Source of the DNA: an uncultured Oscillospiraceae bacterium
Lineage (GTDB): Bacteria; Bacillota; Clostridia; Oscillospirales; Oscillospiraceae
Assembly (NCBI GenBank): GCA_900758315.1
Contig: CAAERF010000081.1
Coordinates: forward strand, 1-6,785
DNA: 6,785 nucleotides
Direction of reading: 5' to 3'
This document shows, in pieces, positions 1 to 5,347 of the stretch (the first letter of the stretch is position 1; every line of letters starts with the position of its first letter). The position numbers and the translations under genes are program-made. Below the pieces are notes generated by a model. That model searched no databases, had not been told where the DNA came from, and saw only the letters and a list, made by a program, of their open reading frames with translations.

Positions 1-11
1 GCCGAGATATT

Positions 12-61
12 AGAATAAGTGCGAAAGAAGTTGAAAAACTTCTTTCGCGCTTATTTTTTTT
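12..61 (+). terminator. Strong rho-independent terminator
   Basis: A near-perfect hairpin pairs 12-32 with 37-57 (21 pairs including two G.T wobbles, at 20/49 and 13/56) around a GAAA loop at 33-36. The core arm GCGAAAGAAGTT (21-32) is matched exactly by 37-48. An uninterrupted run of eight T follows at 54-61. It should end a transcript arriving from left of the window. It lies only about 33 bases before the first start codon, so either the downstream operon starts inside this hairpin or some transcripts read through it. A TTGAAA at 31-36 could serve as a -35 box, but no good -10 sits at the right distance. Confidence 0.9.
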
Positions 62-93
62 ACCCAAAAACAGCAAGGAGGGAGGACGACACC

Positions 94-330
94 ATGAAGT
101 ATAAGCATTTAAGTTACAGTGACCGCCAAGAAATGGAGAAGCTCTACCTCCAAGGTTGGCACATGAACGACATTGCTGCAAAACTGGGTGTTAGTTTGGC
201 GACGGTCTACCATGAGCGGGCGCGAGGTGACACAGGGAAAATGGACAAGAACGGACGCGGCGGTTACAGTGCAGAACTGGCACAAAGTAAAATCTACGCC
301 CGGCGGCAGGAGTTGCAGGAGCGGCATTAA
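94..330 (+). CDS. Small IS30-type helix-turn-helix DNA-binding protein
   Basis: A 78-aa protein starting at ATG 94, chosen because AAGGAGGGA lies at 76-84 just upstream; the longer reading from GTG 19 would begin inside the terminator hairpin. Residues 7-46 (LSYSDRQEMEKLYLQGWHMN, then DIAAKLGVSLATVYHERARG) form a clear HTH of the HTH_38 type found at the N-terminus of IS30-family transposases. The following GYSAELAQ (57-64) resembles the segment that follows the HTH in those transposases. No DDE catalytic domain is present, so it is not a transposase. It is probably a small regulator or DNA-binding accessory protein. It is the first gene of the plus-strand run, which suits an operon regulator. 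The fold is well supported; the role is inferred. Confidence 0.85.
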   Translation: MKYKHLSYSDRQEMEKLYLQGWHMNDIAAKLGVSLATVYHERARGDTGKMDKNGRGGYSAELAQSKIYARRQELQERH

Positions 331-345
331 AGGAGGAAGTCAAAA

Positions 346-672
346 GTGGAAGTGCGGTACATTGAGATCAAGACCAGCCCGGCGGGGCAAATCATTAGAG
401 CCTATACCCCGGAGCAGTACAAAAAGGAAATGGCCCGGCGGAAAAATGCCACCGCCCGCGCCCGCAAGCTGACCCGCCTGCAGGAGCGCGTCGGTGCCGT
501 GCTTGCCATGCTGGGGTTCCTTATGCTGCTGGGCGCTGGCGGTATGTGCGAGATCGGGCAGATCATCGGTTATGGCTTGGCCGGGCTGTTCCTGTTCGTT
601 TTCGGCGTGTGGCTGGCCCACGGGTTTTACGGGCAGGCCGACAAGGCGGAGTGGCTGCGTGAATCCGTATAA
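346..672 (+). CDS. Small two-helix membrane protein, unknown function
   Basis: A 108-aa protein starting at GTG 346, nine bases after a textbook AGGAGG (331-336). The N-terminal half is hydrophilic and strongly basic (residues 26-48 are rich in Lys and Arg). Two hydrophobic helices follow: about residues 48-67 (VGAVLAMLGFLMLLGAGG region) and about 72-93 (IIGYGLAGLFLFVFGVWL region), with a short polar C-terminus. By the positive-inside rule the basic N-terminal part should be cytoplasmic, and the two helices would form a hairpin returning the C-terminus to the cytoplasm. I see no signal-peptide cleavage site and recognise no family. Its end overlaps the next start by 14 bases, suggesting translational coupling. 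A holin is conceivable from the topology, but there is no lysis context, so I do not call it one. Confidence 0.75.
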   Translation: MEVRYIEIKTSPAGQIIRAYTPEQYKKEMARRKNATARARKLTRLQERVGAVLAMLGFLMLLGAGGMCEIGQIIGYGLAGLFLFVFGVWLAHGFYGQADKAEWLRESV

Positions 673-919
673 GGACATGACCCTTGCCGCCCGGCGGGCA
701 CGGGAAAGCCGCTGGAAAGCAAAGACTTGTTCGCGGGTGGTTCATCCGCGATTTGGTGAAGTGATCGTGCCACACACCTCCAACTATGCCGCCATGCTGA
801 ACGCAGCGGAGTATTGGGGCTGTGACTGGTTGGAGATCATCGACGATGTGGAAGTTTGGGCAGTTGGGCCGGACGCTGTGCCGGTGAAAATGCCGCGCCA
901 TGAAAGGAACGGAAGATGA
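659..919 (+). CDS. Hypothetical 86-aa protein
   Basis: Start chosen at GTG 659, with AAGGCGGA at 642-649 as ribosome binding site about nine bases upstream. It overlaps the previous gene by 14 bases. An internal ATG at 677 has only a poorly spaced AAGGA (671-675) and would shorten the protein to 80 aa. The N-terminus is basic (ARRARESRWKAKTCSR). The middle has a compact soluble look (FGEVIVPHTSNYAAMLNAAE, then YWGCDWLEIIDDVEVWAV), suggesting a small alpha/beta fold. I recognise no family or catalytic motif. The stop overlaps the next ATG in an ATGA arrangement at 916-919, so it belongs to the same tightly coupled operon as the methyltransferase that follows. Confidence 0.7.
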   Translation: MNPYKDMTLAARRARESRWKAKTCSRVVHPRFGEVIVPHTSNYAAMLNAAEYWGCDWLEIIDDVEVWAVGPDAVPVKMPRHERNGR

Positions 920-1371
920 ACAGCGCACTTTTGAGCAGTAAGAAAATGGACTACTGCACACCGCAGGGCTTTTTCGACACCCTGAACGCGGAGTTTCATT
1001 TCACTTTAGACGCGGCGGCCACAGAAAAAAGCGCAAAATGCAAGAACTTCTACACCCCGGAAACCGACGGCCTGACCGCCCCGTGGAATATCGGGGGGGG
1101 CAGCGTGTTTTGCAACCCGCCGTATGGCCGGGCACTGGGCGCGTGGGTGCGCAAAGCCTATGAGGAGGCGCAGGCTGGAACAACGGTTGTTCTGCTGATA
1201 CCAGCAAGGACAGACACGGCCTACTTCCACGACTACATATACGGAAAAGCAGAAATCCGCTTTTTGCGCGGACGGCTGCACTTTGAGGACGAGGACGGGA
1301 ACAGGTTCCCGCCTGCACCGTTTCCGTCGATGGTCGTTATCTACAACGGAGATCATCAATGCTTGAACTAA
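916..1371 (+). CDS. Phage Dam-type DNA N6-adenine methyltransferase
   Basis: A 151-aa protein matching the phage DNA N-6-adenine-methyltransferase family (Pfam Dam, PF05869), which transfers a methyl group from S-adenosylmethionine to adenine in DNA. Visible signatures are an N-terminal YCTPQGFFDTLNAEF block (13-27), a motif-I-like LDAAAT (31-36), the catalytic NPPYG (67-71) and PARTDTAYFHD (96-106), followed by GRLHF (119-123). The length is normal for the family, so it looks complete. The ATG overlaps the preceding stop (ATGA). No endonuclease gene adjoins it, so it is a solo enzyme. In phages such enzymes usually protect DNA from host restriction or mark it for regulation. The target sequence cannot be read from the protein. 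Confidence 0.93.
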   Translation: MNSALLSSKKMDYCTPQGFFDTLNAEFHFTLDAAATEKSAKCKNFYTPETDGLTAPWNIGGGSVFCNPPYGRALGAWVRKAYEEAQAGTTVVLLIPARTDTAYFHDYIYGKAEIRFLRGRLHFEDEDGNRFPPAPFPSMVVIYNGDHQCLN

Positions 1372-2051
1372 ACCAGTGCTACAACATGGATTGCATGAAA
1401 GGCATGGCACAATTCCCGGATGGGTTCTTTGATCTTGCGGTGGTTGACCCGCCGTATTTCAGCGGGCCGGAACGCCGGGGCTATTACGGCAGCAAGGTTA
1501 GCAAGATCGGCGTATACCGCGACTACCCGGTATCGCCTGTGTGGGAGATACCGGGGCGGGCATACTTTGACGAGTTACGCAGGGTAGCCAAGCATTACAT
1601 TGTATGGGGCTGCAACTATTTCAGCTATGAATTTGCGCCCGGCAGAATCGTGTGGGACAAGTGCAAGAAAGGCACCAGCTTTTCAGACTGTGAGCTGGCC
1701 GCAACTGACCTATTCAACACCGTGCGCCTGTTCAGGTTCATGTGGAACGGTATGCTGCAAGGCAAGAGCGTTGCCGAGGGGCATATCATGCAGGGAAACA
1801 AAAAGCTGAACGAGCAGAGAATCCACCCGACGCAAAAGCCGGTAGCGCTGTATGACTGGATTTTTCAGAACTACGCCGCGCCGGGGTGCCGGGTGCTGGA
1901 CACACACTTGGGGAGCGGGAGCAGCAGGATTGCCGCTTACGAGGCCGGGGTGGATTTTATCGGGTTTGAGATCGACCCGATCTATTACGATGCAGAGGAA
2001 CAGCGCTTTTTGGACTACACCAGCCAAACAAGCCTGTTCCATCTAACATAA
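1359..2051 (+). CDS. DNA methyltransferase, N4/N6 beta class
   Basis: A 230-aa SAM-dependent DNA methyltransferase of the N6_N4_Mtase family (PF01555). The order of motifs is that of the beta class: catalytic VVDPPYF near the N-terminus (DPPY at 30-33), a central target-recognition portion, then HPTQKP (156-161) and the SAM-binding motif VLDTHLGSGSS (179-189), ending with GFEIDPIYYDAE. The motif I loop reads THLGSGSS where DPFxGSGT is usual, so aspartate and phenylalanine are replaced by threonine/histidine and leucine; the glycines are kept. Start ATG 1359 overlaps the upstream methyltransferase by 13 bases and is preceded by ACGGAG (1346-1351). There is no cognate restriction enzyme. DPPY fits N6-adenine more readily than N4-cytosine, but either is possible. 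Confidence 0.92.
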   Translation: MLELNQCYNMDCMKGMAQFPDGFFDLAVVDPPYFSGPERRGYYGSKVSKIGVYRDYPVSPVWEIPGRAYFDELRRVAKHYIVWGCNYFSYEFAPGRIVWDKCKKGTSFSDCELAATDLFNTVRLFRFMWNGMLQGKSVAEGHIMQGNKKLNEQRIHPTQKPVALYDWIFQNYAAPGCRVLDTHLGSGSSRIAAYEAGVDFIGFEIDPIYYDAEEQRFLDYTSQTSLFHLT

Positions 2052-2069
2052 ACACAGGAGGTCAAGACA

Positions 2070-2612
2070 ATGGAAAGTACCAGTATTTCGGATGTGCGCA
2101 GGATGTGCCAGCGCGGCGCGTTCCGGGCGTATGCGCAGGGCGGCAAGGTTTTCTTGGAGGACACCGCCACAGGGCAGGTGGTGCCGCTGGATGGAGAGAA
2201 CGGCCAGGCCAACACGGAGCGACGGGCTGTACCCCATCGGGAGGACAAGCGCGGCAGCCGCGTGGAGCGGATGTTCGGTGCCCGCGACACTTGGAAAAGT
2301 GCCGACCCGGACGCAGACCAAGGGCCGTACAGGGGCTTTTTGATTGTGCAGTGCGAGGAGTGCGGCGCGATCAAGGCGTTTTGTGCCAAGCATGAAACAT
2401 ACGGGTACAAGTGCGGCGAGTGCGGTCACGAAACGCCGCTGGAAAAGCTGCGCCCGCTGTTTATGCACTGCAAGTGCGGCAAGAGCTTCAGCTACAAAAC
2501 CAACCTGACCGCTGACCGGGTGACACATACCTGCCTTGCCTGCAAAGCGCCGGTGGATTTGGAGCTGAACAGCAGAAAAACCGCCTATGTTACCGTGGGC
2601 GAAAGGAGATAA
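2070..2612 (+). CDS. Double zinc-ribbon protein, unknown function
   Basis: A 180-aa soluble protein beginning at ATG 2070 behind AGGAGGT (2056-2062). Residues 1-90 are hydrophilic and contain a short segment (GKVFLEDTATGQVVPLDGE) plus a basic, proline-poor linker. The C-terminal half holds paired cysteine knuckles: C95xxC98 (QCEECG), C105, C115xxC118 (KCGECGH), C134xC136 (HCKCGK) and C155xxC158 (CLAC). This spacing suggests two zinc ribbons, one from 95/98 with 115/118 and one from 134/136 with 155/158. Zinc ribbons of this kind bind nucleic acid or mediate protein contacts. I recognise no specific family. It sits 18 bases after the methyltransferase and 5 bases before the CLec-fold gene. A DNA-binding or accessory role is likely but unproven. 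Confidence 0.8.
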   Translation: MESTSISDVRRMCQRGAFRAYAQGGKVFLEDTATGQVVPLDGENGQANTERRAVPHREDKRGSRVERMFGARDTWKSADPDADQGPYRGFLIVQCEECGAIKAFCAKHETYGYKCGECGHETPLEKLRPLFMHCKCGKSFSYKTNLTADRVTHTCLACKAPVDLELNSRKTAYVTVGERR

Positions 2613-2617
2613 AGAAA

Positions 2618-3796
2618 ATGGCAAAGATTCTGTGCAACTACTTTGGTCTTAGCATGGCCGCCGAGGGCAAGAGCGAGTTTGTGGGCAGGCAGGCCGCCGC
2701 CTTTTTGGACTATGTGCAGCAGGACGCGGAGCGCTGCGCCGAAAACTGCGGATGTGCCGAGGATTTGAGCGACGCGCCGGAGAAGATCAAGCGGGAAATC
2801 CTGCGCAACGACGAGGAGCTGCGCCGCAGGGAGCAGACCGCGCCGGGCGTGGAGCATGATGTGGTGGCGATCTACGACAACGCCGGTATTCCATCCATCA
2901 TGCACAGGTTCCGCCGCGTGACTAACAAGGAACTTTTCGGCGGCAGCGACGCGGTACACCCGGCGTTCATCATCGGCGGCGAGGTGTACGACGAAATTTA
3001 TATTTCCGTCTACGAAAACACAATGATTAACGGCAAGCCGTACAGCCTGCCCTTGCAGGAGCCGGTCACGAATATCACGATGGAGGATTTCGCGCAGGCG
3101 TGTTTCTCCAAGGGCGAGGGTTGGCACTGCCTGACGGCGGCGGAGTGGGGCTTGCTGGCTGACACCAGCCTGAAACTGGGCACCCTGCCACACGGAAACA
3201 CGAATTGCTCCCACTGGCACGGTGACGACAAGGAACAGGGCATTATCATTGAGGACAGCTACAAGACGCTGACCGGTAGCGGCCCAGCTACTTGGACGCA
3301 CGACCACACGGCCAGCGGTGTACATGATCTTTGCGGCAACATTTGGGAGTTTGCCCGTGGTGTGAGAATCCGCGACGGGGCGCTGTGGGCGGCGGAGAAC
3401 AACGACGCGGCCCTGCCCGAAACGGATTTGACCGAGTGCGGCGACGGATGGAAACCGATCACGGATGCGGAGGGCCACCCGCTGTATGTTGCGGTGGAAG
3501 ATAACAAGATAACCTTTAACACCTATCCGAGCATTCACCGTGACTACTGCGGCTGCGTGTGGGGGAATGTGCGGATGAACTGCGACAGTGAGCAGCTGCG
3601 GGCGCTGGCCCTGTTTGCCGGGGAGGAAAAGGCCGGGTGCTATGTGGACAGCACCGAGGGCGAATACATACTGATTCGCGGTGGCAACTGTTACGATGGC
3701 GGCGACGCTGGGGTGTTCATTTCCTACCTGAGCAACCCGCGCTCCTATGCCTACGGCGACATCGGGGGCCGTTCCGCTTATTTCAAGAAGCACTGA
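2618..3796 (+). CDS. Candidate DGR variable protein, FGE/C-type-lectin fold
   Basis: A 392-aa protein (ATG 2618, AAGGAG at 2603-2608). Residues 1-80 are helical, charged and unrecognised. From about 82 it follows the phage FGE-sulfatase-like pattern: IPSIMHRF (91-98), HPAFIIGGEVYDEIYISVYE (114-133), PYSLP (141-145), GWHCLTAAEW (168-177) and the hallmark GVHDLCGNIWEFARG (234-248). The C-terminus (352-392) reads LIRGGNCYDGG, DAGVFISYLSNPRS, then IGGRSAYF, which is the known layout of DGR variable regions: a solvent-exposed binding face on a C-type-lectin fold, diversified by mutagenic retrohoming. FGE catalytic function is unlikely in such proteins; ligand or receptor binding is expected. No signal peptide or membrane segment is seen, so it is probably carried on a particle or acts in the cytoplasm. 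The fold is confident; current DGR activity is inferred. Confidence 0.88.
   Translation: MAKILCNYFGLSMAAEGKSEFVGRQAAAFLDYVQQDAERCAENCGCAEDLSDAPEKIKREILRNDEELRRREQTAPGVEHDVVAIYDNAGIPSIMHRFRRVTNKELFGGSDAVHPAFIIGGEVYDEIYISVYENTMINGKPYSLPLQEPVTNITMEDFAQACFSKGEGWHCLTAAEWGLLADTSLKLGTLPHGNTNCSHWHGDDKEQGIIIEDSYKTLTGSGPATWTHDHTASGVHDLCGNIWEFARGVRIRDGALWAAENNDAALPETDLTECGDGWKPITDAEGHPLYVAVEDNKITFNTYPSIHRDYCGCVWGNVRMNCDSEQLRALALFAGEEKAGCYVDSTEGEYILIRGGNCYDGGDAGVFISYLSNPRSYAYGDIGGRSAYFKKH
3674..3793 (+). other. Putative DGR variable region (VR)
   Basis: The last 40 codons of the CLec-fold gene. The protein pattern IRGG-x-C-Y-D-GG-D-AGVF-x-S-Y-L-x-NPRS-x-x-x-G-D-IGGRSA matches the alternation of fixed scaffold and variable residues in DGR VRs. 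Thirty-three of 40 codons end in C or T, and the likely variable positions (Y359, D360, D363, I368-Y370, Y377-D381) are all NNY. That is what results when AAY codons of a template repeat are mutated at adenines. The 3' side is G/C-rich (ATCGGGGGCCG, about 3758-3768), as at the initiation-of-homing end of known VRs. The exact borders cannot be set without the template repeat, which is not in this window. Confidence 0.7.
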
Positions 3797-3819
3797 AACG
3801 CCGGACACTGAAACACTGA
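3791..3819 (+). repeat. Short direct repeats of CACTGAAAC
   Basis: CACTGAAAC occurs at 3791-3799 and again at 3806-3814, a 15-base period, with a third partial copy CACTGA at 3814-3819. The first copy contains the last codon and the stop of the CLec-fold gene, so the repeats straddle the 3' border of the putative VR. Possible meanings are slippage scars, or short homology at the retrohoming border. The copies are short and could be chance. Confidence 0.5.
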
Positions 3820-3841
3820 CCGCCAAGCGATAGCGCGGCGG
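3820..3841 (+). other. Imperfect hairpin downstream of the VR
   Basis: CCGCC (3820-3824) pairs with GGCGG (3837-3841). Inside, a 2x2 mismatch is followed by GC/GC (3827-3828 with 3833-3834) closing a GATA loop (3829-3832). No T tract follows, so it is not a terminator. In the Bordetella phage DGR a short GC hairpin with a four-base loop of the GRNA kind lies just after the VR and is needed for target recognition; the position and loop here are similar but the stem is poorer. Confidence 0.4.
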
Positions 3842-3856
3842 AGAAATGAGGGCACT

Positions 3857-3991
3857 ATGGAAGTTTTGAAAGCTATTCTCGCTGCGCTGGTTGGCCTGCT
3901 GGTGATTTTTGCCTGCATTGCGTGGGCAATCGCCGCCGTGCTGGGGCCGCTGGCAATTATCAAGCTGTGTGCGCTGTGCCTGCTGGGCTGA
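3857..3991 (+). CDS. 44-aa hydrophobic membrane peptide
   Basis: ATG 3857 to TGA 3991. The protein is MEVLKAILAA followed by an almost continuous hydrophobic stretch (LVGLLVIFACIAWAIAAVLG, about 11-30) and a second hydrophobic part PLAIIKLCALCLLG (31-44). One long or two short membrane helices are expected, with the proline at 31 as a likely break. A weak ribosome site (GGCGGAGA, 3837-3844) lies about 12 bases upstream. The stop is followed 13 bases later by the next gene's start. It matches no family I know. Single-helix peptides of this size occur in phage early regions and also as toxin components, but no antitoxin RNA is visible. The call rests on an intact frame, hydrophobicity and fit between the neighbouring genes. 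Confidence 0.6.
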   Translation: MEVLKAILAALVGLLVIFACIAWAIAAVLGPLAIIKLCALCLLG

Positions 3992-4004
3992 AAGGAGCCG
4001 AGAT

Positions 4005-4670
4005 ATGAAGTTGAGCAAGTTTGTGAAACGAGCCAAGAGCGAAAGTTACTGCGTGGTAATTCATGCGGACGACAGCGGTATTTGGCTGGGCACCCGTTTG
4101 GCGCTGTACAACGCCACGGAGTTGCCCTACATGGAGGGCAAGGAACAGGCAGGCGCGGTGCTGGACATTGACAGCAAGGCGTGGGAGAAGATGTTCTTTG
4201 ACGAAAAATACACCGCACACGCCGGGGCGGACTTTGGCATGAACCTGACAGAAACAGACACGACGGAGCAGGAGGCGCGGCGGGTGCCGCTGGAAATGTT
4301 CTACAAGGGTATGGGGCTGGTTGGCCTTATGTACGGCAATGGTGGGGAGCTGATCTTCTACGACGCGGCGCTGATTGCACCGATTGCCGATGTGGTCAAG
4401 ACCAGCGACTACATACAGACCGTTGTGCGCAAGACTGCTGGCGGTGCGCCGTATGTGGTTATCAAAGACGGGTTTGAGGTGCTGGCCGGGTTTGCGCCCT
4501 TGAAGATCATAACCAAGCAGTTCTTGGAGGATTTGAGCGAGTTTGAAAGCGCCTGCGTGAGCCAGTATATGCGGGAGCAGAAACAGGCTTTGGACGCAGC
4601 AGACCCGGACAAGCAGGACGAGGGCGCGGAGCAGATCGGGATGGAGGGCGCAGAAAGTGAAAGCGAGTAA
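4005..4670 (+). CDS. Hypothetical 221-aa element protein
   Basis: Start ATG 4005 is set by AAAGGAG at 3991-3997; upstream in-frame codons lie inside the previous small gene. The protein begins KLSKFVKRAKSESYCVVIHA and has a soluble alpha/beta composition, with hydrophobic strands such as CVVIHA, ELIFYDAALIAPI (115-127) and PYVVIKDGFEVLAGFAPLKI (149-168). It ends in an acidic, Glu/Asp/Gln-rich tail (about 196-221), often a sign of a flexible protein-interaction or DNA-mimic tail. I see no catalytic motif and recognise no family. It is not an Avd protein, which would be about half this size, basic and all-helical. It overlaps the next gene by 14 bases, so the pair is probably translationally coupled. 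Confidence 0.8.
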   Translation: MKLSKFVKRAKSESYCVVIHADDSGIWLGTRLALYNATELPYMEGKEQAGAVLDIDSKAWEKMFFDEKYTAHAGADFGMNLTETDTTEQEARRVPLEMFYKGMGLVGLMYGNGGELIFYDAALIAPIADVVKTSDYIQTVVRKTAGGAPYVVIKDGFEVLAGFAPLKIITKQFLEDLSEFESACVSQYMREQKQALDAADPDKQDEGAEQIGMEGAESESE

Positions 4671-5259
4671 TGCACCCGGAACCCTAAAGCCTATCCTGTT
4701 CAACACGGAAATGGTGCGGGCAATCTTGGCGGGCAAAAAGACCTGCACCCGGAGAATTGCCAAGAGCGAGAAACCGCCCTTTGCGGTGGGCGACATCCTG
4801 TATGTGCGGGAAACATGGTGCATTAACACCTTTGGAACGCACTACCGGGCGGACTGGCCGAACGGCGCTTGCCCGGAAATGGACTGCGACGACCAATGGC
4901 ACCCGTCAATCCACATGGGCAAGGACATTGCGAGAATTTTTCTGCGAGTAAAAAGCGTCGAGCGCGGGCCGCTTAGAGGCATGGAGGTTGCGGACTTCCA
5001 AAAAGAGGGCGTAAAGCCGCAAAACAGACCGGGCGGCTGTAAGTGTGCATGGGCGCAAGAGGGCTGCACGGAAAGACCGTGCAAAAACCGCAACGCCTAC
5101 GAGTGGTGGCGCTACATGACATCGTTTCGCAAACTGTGGGATAGCACACTACCGACGGCCAGCGTTCAGACGCTGGGCTGGAAAGCAAACCCGGATGTGT
5201 GGGTGATTGAGTTTGAAAGAACCGAGCGCCCGGCAGACATGGAACCCGAAACAGAATAA
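4657..5259 (+). CDS. ASCH-domain-like conserved phage protein
   Basis: A 200-aa protein from GTG 4657, with GGAGGG (4642-4647) about nine bases upstream and a 14-base overlap with the previous gene. The N-terminal KPILFNTEMVRAILAGKKTC then TRR (11-33), followed by VGDILYVRETW (44-54) and, near the end, NPDVWVIEFE (178-187), is the pattern of ASCH-like proteins widespread in phages of Proteobacteria and Firmicutes. ASCH domains have a PUA-like barrel expected to bind RNA or modified nucleotides; the phage function is not established. Between the conserved blocks a Cys-rich insert (C128, C130, C137, C142) could hold a zinc ion. It is the last gene before the terminator cluster. The family is fairly sure; the function is open. 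Confidence 0.82.
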   Translation: MKASNAPGTLKPILFNTEMVRAILAGKKTCTRRIAKSEKPPFAVGDILYVRETWCINTFGTHYRADWPNGACPEMDCDDQWHPSIHMGKDIARIFLRVKSVERGPLRGMEVADFQKEGVKPQNRPGGCKCAWAQEGCTERPCKNRNAYEWWRYMTSFRKLWDSTLPTASVQTLGWKANPDVWVIEFERTERPADMEPETE

Positions 5260-5264
5260 GCCTT

Positions 5265-5315
5265 GCAGGCCGGGCGCGGAGCGGGATTGTGCCCCGCCCG
5301 GCTGCTTGATTTTTT
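5265..5315 (+). terminator. Rho-independent terminator ending the main operon
   Basis: GCCGGGCG (5269-5276) pairs perfectly with CGCCCGGC (5295-5302). The stem extends outward by GCA/TGC (5265-5267 with 5303-5305) if G5268 is bulged. TTGATTTTTT (5306-5315) follows. The first base is six after the stop of the ASCH gene. An alternative inner pairing, GCGGG 5281-5285 with CCCGC 5293-5297, competes with the main stem. Confidence 0.75.
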
Positions 5316-5345
5316 AGCCTTGCCGCGCTGCGGCGGGCTAAAAAA
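5310..5345. terminator. Second hairpin, possible bidirectional terminator
   Basis: TTTTTTAGCC (5310-5319) is the exact reverse complement of GGCTAAAAAA (5336-5345), a 10-bp stem. It continues inside as GCCGC/GCGGC (5322-5326 with 5330-5334) around a GCT loop. Its 5' T run is also the tail of the preceding terminator, so the two structures share bases and are mutually exclusive. The flanking A run gives a U tract for transcripts on the minus strand, so it may stop transcription from either side. Confidence 0.6.
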
Positions 5346-5347
5346 AT

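Noticed and set aside
19..93. N-terminal extension of the HTH protein from GTG 19
   Set aside because: It would start inside a terminator hairpin without a ribosome site; ATG 94 has a strong one.
2618..3796. CLec-fold protein as a true formylglycine-generating enzyme
   Set aside because: The FGE-like motifs mark the fold only; the C-terminal VR-like end and phage-type core fit a binding protein, and no sulfatase partner is present.
3909..4004. Extension of the 221-aa protein upstream to 3909
   Set aside because: It overlaps the small membrane peptide in another frame; AAAGGAG at 3991-3997 fits ATG 4005.
2585..4036. 483-aa open frame on the minus strand
   Set aside because: It lies opposite the well-supported CLec-fold gene and parts of its neighbours, has no convincing ribosome site, and its composition (many Val, Gln, His, Arg) is typical of an antisense shadow in GC-rich coding DNA.
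4005..4670. 221-aa protein as a DGR accessory Avd
   Set aside because: Avd proteins are about 120 residues, basic and four-helix; this one is larger, of mixed fold and acidic at the end.
3960..4829. 289-aa open frame on the minus strand
   Set aside because: A shadow of the 221-aa and ASCH genes, which have good starts, overlaps and, for ASCH, recognisable motifs.
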